5,121 nucleotides of DNA from Gammaproteobacteria bacterium (GTDB lineage: Bacteria > Pseudomonadota > Gammaproteobacteria > SZUA-229). Under the pieces are notes generated by a model. That model worked only from the letters and a program-made list of their open reading frames with translations, was not told where the DNA came from and did not search any database. The DNA lies in assembly GCA_011321985.1 (NCBI GenBank), contig DROB01000411.1:1-5121 (forward strand), read 5' to 3'. Shown here piece after piece: positions 1 through 4,900 of the stretch (position 1 is its first letter; the number at the start of each line of letters is the position of its first letter). A program made the translations under genes and the position numbers.

Positions 1-78
1 CAGGTTGTTGCGTATATCGACGACCAGTTTGTCAAATTCGGTGATGGTATCGGGTTTATTTTTGTTATTTTCACTCAT
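1..78 (-). CDS. N-terminal fragment of an unrecognised protein, running off the left edge
   Basis: An open frame on the minus strand starts at an ATG (78-76) and stays open for 26 codons to the window edge. It begins MSENNKNKPDTITEFDKLVV, a polar, Asn/Lys-rich start with no signal peptide or membrane segment, followed by a more regular stretch ending DIRNNL. A purine-rich AGGTGGA lies roughly 12 nt upstream of the ATG on the minus strand, which is an acceptable though slightly distant ribosome binding site. A TATAAT box lies further upstream (148-143). The gene is divergent from the response regulator at 337. I do not recognise the family from 26 residues and assign no function. The call rests on the clean frame, the start context and the divergent intergenic layout. 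Confidence 0.6.
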   Translation of the reverse strand, partial: MSENNKNKPDTITEFDKLVVDIRNNL

Positions 79-142
79 GTATAAGTGCTTCCACCTGCTC
101 CTGGCAGTGGTTATAAAATTGCTGCTCTATCCTGCTTAGTAG

Positions 143-148
143 ATTATA
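143..148 (-). promoter_or_regulatory. Candidate -10 box for the left-edge minus-strand gene
   Basis: On the minus strand this reads TATAAT, a perfect sigma-70 -10 hexamer, about 65 nt upstream of the ATG at 78. No convincing -35 hexamer is seen at 16-18 bp spacing (the candidates read CTGTTT or TCTGTT), so support is only partial. The surroundings are AT-rich, which raises the chance of a random match. Confidence 0.3.
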
Positions 149-234
149 GCTGTTGGCAGAGAAAAAACAGAGGCTTAAACAAATATTTAGATTGAATGTC
201 ATACAAAAATAGTATTTCTATTCAGAATCTTCGA

Positions 235-262
235 TTGCAACTGTATGATTTGGAACTATGCT
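235..262 (+). promoter_or_regulatory. Weak candidate sigma-70 promoter for the response regulator operon
   Basis: TTGCAA (235-240) and TATGCT (257-262) are separated by 16 bp, and each matches 4 of 6 consensus bases. They lie about 75 nt upstream of the response regulator ATG. The rest of the 79-336 divergent region is AT-rich and shows no other clear structure beyond short chance hairpins. Confidence 0.25.
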
Positions 263-336
263 TTGAGAATGTAATCAATAAATGACCACGTAACCCCGAT
301 ATTAACATAGAGTGTTTAGTTAGAGATGCCGGTATT

Positions 337-1470
337 ATGAATGAACAATCAGTTGAAAAGCCAGAGATTTTAGTCGTCGATGATTCGAAAGTAATCCGCC
401 TTGCCGCGAAGAAGATGTTGGGTGATGACTATGAGATACATCTGGCTGAAGACGGGCAGGTCGCCTGGGAGATGCTGCAGAAAGAAAATGATATCTCGGT
501 CGTATTCACTGATCTAAGTATGCCGAATTTGAATGGGATGGAGCTACTCGAACATATCAGAAATGCTGAGAGCGAACACATTGCTGCTCTGCCGGTGATT
601 ATCCTGACTGGTCATGATGATACCGAGTCGGTGAAACAGACCGTGTTCGATGCGGGTGCAACGGATTTTATCAGCAAGCCCTTCGAGTCAATTGACCTGA
701 TCAGTCGAGCCAAAGCGTATGCCCGGTTGAGCCGGAAAGTGGTCGAGCTGGAAAAGAAAACCGGTTACGACCAGCTGACCGGTCTATACAATGCGACCTC
801 CCTGGAAGAACAGGGGGCAAAAGCCTTCTCATTTGCCAGTCGCCATAAGTTATCCATCAGTACCGTGTATTTTGAAATCACGGAGTTTCAGGAATGTTTT
901 CTAAACCACGGAAAGAATGTCGCGCAACATATCATCACTGCTGTGGGCAAACATCTTCAGGAAGTCATGCGTGAAGAAGATATTGCTGCACGTGTAGGGG
1001 TGGCTAAATATGTGCTCGTCCTGCCGATGACCAACAGGCAGAAGACTGAAACTGTGGTCAGCCGGATGCGTGAGAGTATCAACAAGCTTGTTTTTGATAC
1101 GGGTAAGGAAAGGATACGTGTTAATTTTGTGGCAGGTTATACCGTACCCGATCTGCTCGAAGAGATACAGTTTAGTGATATGCTTGAGCAGGCAGATACT
1201 GCGCTGCAGCGGGCGATCAGTTCGGCAGATGAGCCGGTTGTTTATTTTGATGGTGAGCCTGAAGTCGAGCCTGAGGTTTTCCTCCCTGTCGTTACCGAAC
1301 AGGATATCGAGCAGGCTTTTGCTAACATCATCGATGGTAATTACTACCGGATTCCCGAACAGCATCTGGTGACGGTCGTAGAACGTCTGGCACCATTCAT
1401 GGAATATGTTGATAATCAGCATGAAGAAGCCATAGCCGATGATGCAGAAGAGAAGAATATTGCAGTATGA
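337..1470 (+). CDS. Response regulator: REC receiver domain plus degenerate GGDEF domain
   Basis: This 377-residue cytoplasmic signalling protein has an intact receiver domain (about 9-128): acidic pair D15/D16, phosphoacceptor D59 in FTDLSMP, T91 and K114 in SKPF. A charged helical linker (about 120-143) leads into a GGDEF-type domain that opens with the family motif YDQLTGLYN (144-152). The catalytic signature is lost: GGDEF is replaced by GVAKY (221-225), and the metal-binding DxD region reads FEITEF (179-184). Diguanylate cyclase activity is therefore unlikely. An RxxD motif (R212-D215) sits exactly five residues before the signature, the spacing of the c-di-GMP inhibitory site in active enzymes, so it may bind c-di-GMP; that is inference. 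Residues 300-377 are an acidic tail containing the segment around DGNYYRIPEQHL. No HTH is seen, so output is probably protein-protein or c-di-GMP binding. The Shine-Dalgarno is weak (AGAG, about 11 nt before ATG), and an out-of-frame ATG follows at 341. The rhodanese gene follows after 43 nt in the same direction. Confidence 0.9.
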   Translation: MNEQSVEKPEILVVDDSKVIRLAAKKMLGDDYEIHLAEDGQVAWEMLQKENDISVVFTDLSMPNLNGMELLEHIRNAESEHIAALPVIILTGHDDTESVKQTVFDAGATDFISKPFESIDLISRAKAYARLSRKVVELEKKTGYDQLTGLYNATSLEEQGAKAFSFASRHKLSISTVYFEITEFQECFLNHGKNVAQHIITAVGKHLQEVMREEDIAARVGVAKYVLVLPMTNRQKTETVVSRMRESINKLVFDTGKERIRVNFVAGYTVPDLLEEIQFSDMLEQADTALQRAISSADEPVVYFDGEPEVEPEVFLPVVTEQDIEQAFANIIDGNYYRIPEQHLVTVVERLAPFMEYVDNQHEEAIADDAEEKNIAV

Positions 1471-1513
1471 TGGTCGGATAGGTGTCTCATAAAATTCATC
1501 AGAGGGTCCTGAT

Positions 1514-1933
1514 ATGTCATCACAGTTAAAAACCATTACAGCGAATGAGGCCTGGGAAATATGCCAGCAGGATCCGAGGACACTATTGATCGATGTCCGC
1601 TCGAGTATGGAGTTTTTATTTGTCGGTCATCCCAAAGGTGCTGTCCATATCCCCTGGATCGATGAACCTGACTGGGTGATCAATAAAAATTTTGTCACTG
1701 AAACCAGAAAGCTGGCCCTCGGTGGTCTGAAAGAGGGGGCGGGTGATGTGCCGATCATACTGATCTGCCGTAGTGGTAACCGGTCTGATGAGGCAGGCAA
1801 AGTACTGGTGGAGTCGGGTATTAAAAACGTTTATCACATCGATGAAGGCTTTGAAGGCAAGCTGGATGATGGTCATCATCGTAGCACGGTTGGTGGCTGG
1901 CGTTATCATGGTCTTCCGTGGGAACAATGCTGA
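1514..1933 (+). CDS. Single-domain rhodanese-like sulfurtransferase
   Basis: This 139-residue protein has one rhodanese domain and no signal peptide, so it should be cytoplasmic. Visible hallmarks are the N-terminal DVR motif (27-29), the GAVHIPW segment (42-48) following a conserved HP, and the active-site loop CRSGNRS (85-91) with catalytic C85, which in this family carries a persulfide. The VYHIDEGFEG segment (106-114) matches the usual strand after the active-site helix. A second cysteine is the last residue (C139) and could resolve or accept sulfur, which is speculation. The physiological donor (thiosulfate, a thiol persulfide or another carrier) cannot be read from sequence. Start choice is firm: AGAGGG (1501-1506) lies 7 nt before the ATG. 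msrB begins 10 nt after the stop and the response regulator ends 43 nt before the start, which suggests one operon. Confidence 0.92.
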   Translation: MSSQLKTITANEAWEICQQDPRTLLIDVRSSMEFLFVGHPKGAVHIPWIDEPDWVINKNFVTETRKLALGGLKEGAGDVPIILICRSGNRSDEAGKVLVESGIKNVYHIDEGFEGKLDDGHHRSTVGGWRYHGLPWEQC

Positions 1934-1943
1934 GAGATAGTCT

Positions 1944-2351
1944 GTGGTTAACAGTGGGTGTTTGAGGGTGAAAAAAACGGAAGCACAGTGGCGAGCACAA
2001 TTGAGCGAAGAGGAATATCGCATCACGCGTGAGGCCGGGACCGAACCCGCTTTTACGGGGGAATACTACGCTAATAAGGATACCGGGATGTATCATTGTA
2101 AATGCTGTGGTGAGGTACTGTTTTCATCGGCAGAAAAATACGATTCAGGTTCCGGCTGGCCCAGTTTTTATCAGCCTGAGCAAGGTACGGTTCTGGATGA
2201 GATTAAAGATGCCAGTCATGGCATGATCCGTGTCGAAGTGCGTTGCCCGAAATGTGAGGCGCATCTGGGGCATGTTTTTGAGGATGGACCACAACCGACG
2301 GGTTTGCGATATTGTATCAACTCGGCATCACTGGATTTTGAGACTGAGTGA
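1944..2351 (+). CDS. msrB: Peptide-methionine (R)-S-oxide reductase MsrB
   Basis: MsrB reduces the R diastereomer of methionine sulfoxide in proteins, usually with thioredoxin as reductant. The whole domain is present: TEPAFTGEYY (33-42), zinc cysteines C52/C55 and C101/C104 (CPKC), GWPSF (71-75), HLGHVFEDGPQPTG (107-120) and the catalytic cysteine C124 in RYCINSASL. The usual resolving cysteine in the YDSGCGWPSF motif is serine here (S70), so recycling may use another cysteine such as C54 or direct reduction by thioredoxin. The N-terminus is ambiguous. The GTG at 1944 has GAGAG 7 nt upstream (1932-1936) and gives 135 residues. A GTG at 1968 gives 127 residues starting MKKTEAQWRAQL, closer to the conserved family start, but its GAGG directly abuts the codon. 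No signal peptide is seen, so it should be cytoplasmic. It is the last gene of the plus-strand set, and no T-tailed hairpin follows it. Confidence 0.95.
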   Translation: MVNSGCLRVKKTEAQWRAQLSEEEYRITREAGTEPAFTGEYYANKDTGMYHCKCCGEVLFSSAEKYDSGSGWPSFYQPEQGTVLDEIKDASHGMIRVEVRCPKCEAHLGHVFEDGPQPTGLRYCINSASLDFETE

Positions 2352-2471
2352 CCACTATCGGCCATACGGAAATTTTTTTTGCCGCGAAGGACGTGCCCGA
2401 GCGAAGCGACAAATACCCTTGGGGTGCGAAAAGCGCGAAGAAAACCTTAAAAATAAAATCAAAAGATTTTC

Positions 2472-2500
2472 ACCGCAGAGGACGCAGAGAAAAACGTTTG
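2472..2500 (+). repeat. CGCAGAG-type dispersed repeat module, copy 1
   Basis: The module contains two tandem CGCAGAG units separated by GA, followed by AAAAACGTTTG. A second copy is at 5042-5069 in the same orientation. The two are identical apart from a single extra G in this copy, over about 28 bases. Such close identity between unrelated intergenic regions marks a dispersed repeat rather than gene sequence. Confidence 0.8.
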
Positions 2501-2581
2501 TTTTTTGTAGGGTGGGCCCTGCCGGACAGCGCATGTTCGCTACCCTGAAGCATCGGTGGGCAATGCCCACCCTACAAAAAA
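2501..2581. repeat. Perfect 17-bp inverted repeat with nested hairpin (REP-like)
   Basis: The left arm TTTTTTGTAGGGTGGGC (2501-2517) is the exact reverse complement of the right arm 2565-2581, with 47 nt between. A tighter hairpin is nested at the right side, GGTGGGC (2555-2561) pairing with GCCCACC (2565-2571) across a 3-nt loop, so two alternative folds compete. The polarity is wrong for an intrinsic terminator, because the T-run precedes and the A-run follows the stem on both strands. It resembles the GTAGGGTGGGC repeats of many proteobacterial genomes (general knowledge). Confidence 0.85.
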
Positions 2582-2689
2582 TGCCAAAAAGCCGTTTTTT
2601 TCGCATCCTTTGCGGCAAAAATGTTTCTAAATCTTTCAACGTCTGTTACGCGTCGAAACCAGCCCGTGCCTGATCAATTTAGTCCCCGG

Positions 2690-3559
2690 TTAACCGCAGT
2701 TGCCAGCGCAACACCCCCCGGGTTTTACCGCTTCGATGGTTGCCGATAAGACATAGTCTTCTACGCCACGGCCCGGTGCCCAGTCTTTGATAAAATCTTT
2801 TGATTCATCTTTGGGTGCAATATTGATATTTTCGAAACCACTGGCTTCCAGGATGGCGTGTAATTCCGAGATCTGTGATGCTCCAGCCATGCAGCCGGAG
2901 TACAATGCCAGGTCATCTCTGATTTCATCAGGCAGTTCAGTGCTGGCGACTACATCAGAGATGGCAAGTCGACCGCCCGGTTTTAATACCCGGAAAGCTT
3001 CACTGAATACCTGTCGTTTGTCCGGCGAAAGATTGATCACACAGTTGGATATGATGACATCGACGGTATCGTTCGCCACCGGCATGTGCTCGATTTCACC
3101 GAGTCGAAATTCGACATGATTGTATTTGCCTTTCTCAGCATTGCCGCGCGCTTTTGAGATCATGGTCGGTGTCATGTCTATGCCGATAACCTGCCCCGAT
3201 TCACCGGTCTCTGCTGCTGCAAGGAAGCAGTCAAAGCCGCCGCCACTGCCCAGGTCCAGTATGGTTTCGCCGGCCTTTATACTGGCTATAGCGCGTGGGT
3301 TACCACAGCCGAGACCCATATCGGCACCTTCGGGAACGTTGTCCAGATCGTCTTCGCTGTACCCCAGTCGTGTCGATACCAGAGTGTTAATTGCGTCATC
3401 ATCTGATACGCCGCAGCAGCTCGATCCGGTACCGCAGCTGTTACCTTCATTGCTGGCCTGTGCTACCTGGGCATAGCTATCACGGACATTCTGGCGAATT
3501 TCATCTGCGCGTCTCTGGTTTGAAGAGTGGTCTGATTCTTGATCAACGGGTTGATTCAT
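2690..3559 (-). CDS. arsM: Arsenite S-adenosylmethionine methyltransferase ArsM
   Basis: ArsM transfers methyl groups from S-adenosylmethionine to trivalent arsenic, giving methylated and finally volatile arsenicals; it is cytoplasmic. The 289-residue protein has the class I methyltransferase core: motif I LDLGSGGGFDCF (101-112), IGIDMT (125-130), FRLGEIEHMPV (151-161), ISNCVINL (170-177) and the post-core FRVLKPGGRLAISD (189-202). The metalloid-binding cysteines expected for ArsM are present: C85 in GLGCGNP, C173 in SNCVINL and C223 in SGCMAGA, with C48/C49 in SSCCG at the N-terminal cysteine position. Both ends are Cys-rich (C42, C48, C49; C283, C284, C288 in the tail). GGAG lies 7 nt before the ATG, and the start overlaps the arsR stop as ATGA, implying translational coupling. 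Expression should follow ArsR control. No arsenite pump or arsenate reductase gene is in the window. No terminator is obvious downstream. Confidence 0.95.
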   Translation of the reverse strand: MNQPVDQESDHSSNQRRADEIRQNVRDSYAQVAQASNEGNSCGTGSSCCGVSDDDAINTLVSTRLGYSEDDLDNVPEGADMGLGCGNPRAIASIKAGETILDLGSGGGFDCFLAAAETGESGQVIGIDMTPTMISKARGNAEKGKYNHVEFRLGEIEHMPVANDTVDVIISNCVINLSPDKRQVFSEAFRVLKPGGRLAISDVVASTELPDEIRDDLALYSGCMAGASQISELHAILEASGFENINIAPKDESKDFIKDWAPGRGVEDYVLSATIEAVKPGGCCAGNCG

Positions 3560-3894
3560 TGTGTAACTCCAACTGGTTTAGCGGAAAAGATAGTGTGTAC
3601 CTGCTGCATTATCTCTGTATTAACGGAGCAAAATACCTGTTTTCCATCGCGTTTCATGTGGATTAATCCTGCACGATGAAGTTCTTTTAAGTGGTGAGAC
3701 AGTGTCGAGGGTGCAATATCGAGCTGAGAATCCAGGTCACCTACACAGTAACGAGAGGCTTCATCACTGGTGCATAATGTTCCCGAGGTGCAGCAGCGGG
3801 TCAGGATGGTGTATATTTTCAGGCGGTGATCATTTGCCAGTGCCTTAAAGATATTAACCAGTTGCCCTGCCTCAATAGTTTTATAATTCGACAT
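3556..3894 (-). CDS. arsR: ArsR/SmtB-family metalloregulator, probable arsenical sensor for arsM
   Basis: This 112-residue winged-helix repressor contains IFKALANDHRLKIYTIL (15-31) and a recognition helix-turn-helix around LDIAPSTLSHHLKELHRAGL (58-77), followed by a beta wing MKRDGKQVFCSVN (80-92). Family members dissociate from DNA when a metalloid binds cysteines. The classical site in alpha-3 (CVCDLC) is only partly kept as C50-VGDL, while extra cysteines form C34-C35-x5-C41 between alpha-2 and alpha-3; C89 lies in the wing. Arsenite or a methylated arsenical is the likely ligand, given the ATGA overlap with arsM. The ATG at 3894 is preceded by AATTCGAAAT with no Shine-Dalgarno, and a consensus -10 box ends 7 nt upstream, so translation from a leaderless mRNA is likely. 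A later internal start is disfavoured because the residues from about 6 onward belong to the conserved alpha-1 region. Confidence 0.92.
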   Translation of the reverse strand: MSNYKTIEAGQLVNIFKALANDHRLKIYTILTRCCTSGTLCTSDEASRYCVGDLDSQLDIAPSTLSHHLKELHRAGLIHMKRDGKQVFCSVNTEIMQQVHTIFSAKPVGVTQ

Positions 3895-3908
3895 ATTTCG
3901 AATTATAA
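3881..3908. promoter_or_regulatory. Candidate ArsR operator: perfect 11-6-11 palindrome over the arsR start codon
   Basis: TTATAATTCGA (3881-3891) is the exact reverse complement of 3898-3908, with a 6-nt spacer (3892-3897) whose bases 3892-3894 are the arsR start codon. One arm contains the arsR -10 box and the other lies in arsR codons 2-5. ArsR/SmtB repressors are dimers that bind imperfect inverted repeats overlapping promoters, so this is the obvious autoregulatory site; binding itself is inferred. Confidence 0.7.
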
Positions 3909-3929
3909 GGGTGTAAAAAAAGAATGCAA
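3902..3929 (-). promoter_or_regulatory. arsR-arsM promoter, predicted leaderless
   Basis: On the minus strand a perfect -10 TATAAT (3907-3902) lies 16 bp downstream of TTGCAT (3929-3924), a weak -35 matching the conserved TTG. Only 7 nt (3901-3895) separate the -10 box from the ATG, so the transcript should start at or within a base or two of the arsR start codon. The candidate operator covers the -10 box and start site. Confidence 0.6.
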
Positions 3930-3964
3930 GTTTTTTATTTCGGTATTATGATGCAGGGCAGACT

Positions 3965-3987
3965 GATGCACGGGCTTGTCGTGCATC
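3965..3987. other. 8-bp stem-loop in the arsR/ydcH divergent region
   Basis: GATGCACG (3965-3972) pairs perfectly with CGTGCATC (3980-3987) across a 7-nt loop. Smaller hairpins follow: ATTGT/ACAAT (3992-3996 with 4002-4006) and the competing GGACA/TGTCC (4000-4004 with 4008-4012). No T-run follows, so it is not an intrinsic terminator. A TATTAT (3944-3949) upstream could be a -10 box for the plus-strand genes but lacks a good -35. If it is used, these stems lie in the 5' leader of the YdcH gene; otherwise they could be a regulator site. Confidence 0.4.
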
Positions 3988-4048
3988 TGACATTGTTCGG
4001 GACAATCTGTCCAGTGCCACACCAACAAAATGATATCCAGAGAGACCA

Positions 4049-4267
4049 ATGCCTCAACCATTGAGCGATGACGAAAAACATAGACTGGAAGAGCGTCTGT
4101 TTGAATTAAAGCAGGAGCACCGCGATCTCGACGATGTCATAAACCGGTTATTACAGTCGGCAGACGTTGAAGAGCTACAGCTAAAGCGGTTTAAAAAACG
4201 TAAATTGAAGCTTAAAGATACGATCTTGAAGCTGGAAAATGTTCTGATCCCGGATATCCTGGCGTAA
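4049..4267 (+). CDS. YdcH-family (DUF465) small helical protein
   Basis: The 72-residue protein is almost all charged helix. It carries the family pattern: an ELKQEHRDLDDVI segment (19-31) with the EHRDLD motif, then a basic KKRKLKLKD stretch (49-57) and an IPDILA end (67-72). DUF465/YdcH proteins are about 60-80 residues long, predicted helical hairpins or coiled coils, and have no settled biochemical function. It has no signal peptide or membrane segment. The ribosome binding site is AGAGAG (4039-4044), four nt before the ATG, slightly close. The Nudix gene starts 28 nt downstream on the same strand, so the two are probably cotranscribed. arsR is divergent, with its start 154 nt upstream. 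Confidence 0.88.
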   Translation: MPQPLSDDEKHRLEERLFELKQEHRDLDDVINRLLQSADVEELQLKRFKKRKLKLKDTILKLENVLIPDILA

Positions 4268-4295
4268 CCATAAAAAGTTTTTAGAGAGTGTTGTT

Positions 4296-4859
4296 GTGAA
4301 CTATTGTTCGACATGTGGAGAGAGAGTGAATCTGGTCGTACCTGAAGGAGATAATCGCCAGCGTTATGTGTGTACGGATTGCGAAACCATACACTACGAG
4401 AATCCAAAGATAGTAACGGGTTGTATCGCTGAGTGGAAGGACAGGATCTTGTTATGTAAACGTGCCATCGAGCCAAGATACGGGCTGTGGACCTTGCCTG
4501 CAGGTTTTATGGAGAACCAGGAAACGAATCTACAGGGTGCCGCAAGGGAGACGGCTGAAGAAGCGAATGCTGAAGTGGATAATATGAAGCTCTTCTGCGT
4601 GTTCAGTATCGCGCATATCGATCAGGTTTATACCATGTACCGTGGAGACCTGGTGGCAGGGCAGGCGAGTCCGGGTATCGAGAGCCTTGAGGTCGCCCTG
4701 CTTTCTGAAGATGAAATTCCCTGGAAGGAGATCGCGTTTCAGGTGATTAGTGAAACCCTGAAACTTTATTATCAGGATAAAAAACGTGGTGATTTTGTCA
4801 CCCATTACGGCGATATAATCAAACAGGATGACAATGCTTACATCGTTAATTATTTTTAG
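4296..4859 (+). CDS. Nudix hydrolase with N-terminal zinc ribbon
   Basis: This 187-residue cytoplasmic protein is predicted to hydrolyse a nucleoside diphosphate linked to another moiety (for example ADP-ribose, NADH or a related dinucleotide); the substrate is not readable from sequence. Residues 1-36 form a zinc ribbon with C4/C7 (CSTC) and C26/C29 (CTDC), followed by the IHYENPKIVTG linker typical of zinc-ribbon Nudix proteins. The Nudix box spans 70-92: G70, E76, R84-E85 and E88-E89 are all in place, so metal binding should be intact. The late glycine of the consensus is N91, a change I believe is common in this subfamily. LWTLPAGF (64-71) precedes the box as usual. Start is GTG (4296), supported by AGAGAG (4283-4288) 7 nt upstream; no better upstream start exists. 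The protein has no NADH pyrophosphatase SQPWPFPxS motif after the box, so classical NudC is unlikely. Confidence 0.92.
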   Translation: MNYCSTCGERVNLVVPEGDNRQRYVCTDCETIHYENPKIVTGCIAEWKDRILLCKRAIEPRYGLWTLPAGFMENQETNLQGAARETAEEANAEVDNMKLFCVFSIAHIDQVYTMYRGDLVAGQASPGIESLEVALLSEDEIPWKEIAFQVISETLKLYYQDKKRGDFVTHYGDIIKQDDNAYIVNYF

Positions 4860-4900
4860 ATGATCATGTGTCGGTTCAAGCCTGAACAGGAAGATACGGT

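Larger units (their letters stand above)
2376..2621. repeat. Composite palindromic intergenic element with inverted ends
   Basis: The gene-free stretch 2352-2689 between the convergent ends of msrB and arsM is almost filled by this roughly 246-bp element. Its ends are inverted copies of each other: 2376-2393 reads TTTTTGCCGCGAAGGACG, and 2604-2621 read on the minus strand gives TTTTTGCCGCAAAGGATG, 16 of 18 identical. Inside are GCGAAG-rich tandem motifs (about 2381-2440), a CGCAGAG module (2472-2500) and a long perfect palindrome (2501-2581). No target-site duplication is obvious, and there is no transposase. Open frames that cross it have repeat-derived, low-quality translations. It could be a MITE-like non-autonomous element or a cluster of REP-type repeats that accumulated between convergent genes; I cannot distinguish these from one copy. 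Confidence 0.65.

Noticed and set aside
208..222. Small AATAG/CTATT hairpin in the 79-336 divergent region
   Set aside because: A 5-bp AT-rich stem in AT-rich sequence is expected by chance and has no associated motif.
901..1536. 211-codon minus-strand ORF opposite the response regulator and the rhodanese start
   Set aside because: It is antisense to two well-supported genes, and its translation is Cys/His/Ile-rich without any recognisable domain. It is a shadow frame.
2472..2500. CRISPR-like or tandem direct repeat array
   Set aside because: There are only two short CGCAGAG units per site, with no regular spacers and no cas genes. It is a dispersed intergenic repeat.
2501..2581. Intrinsic terminator between msrB and arsM
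   Set aside because: The stem is long and GC-containing, but T's precede and A's follow it on both strands, the reverse of a terminator. No other T-tailed stem is seen there.
2355..2639. 94-codon minus-strand ORF across the intergenic element
   Set aside because: It is wholly a translation of the inverted-repeat element. Repeat modules can remain open by composition alone.
2230..2673. 147-codon plus-strand ORF running from msrB into the repeat region
   Set aside because: It starts inside msrB in another frame, and most of its length is translated repeat sequence, with Arg/Lys-rich composition and no domain.
3882..3887. Plus-strand -10 box TATAAT in the left arm of the arsR palindrome, implying a divergent promoter
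   Set aside because: It exists because the palindrome mirrors the arsR -10 box. No -35-like hexamer is found 16-18 bp upstream, so it is probably a by-product of symmetry.
4054..4476. 140-codon minus-strand ORF opposite the YdcH gene and the Nudix start
   Set aside because: It is a Ser-rich, low-complexity shadow of the YdcH coding strand, with clear real genes on the other strand.
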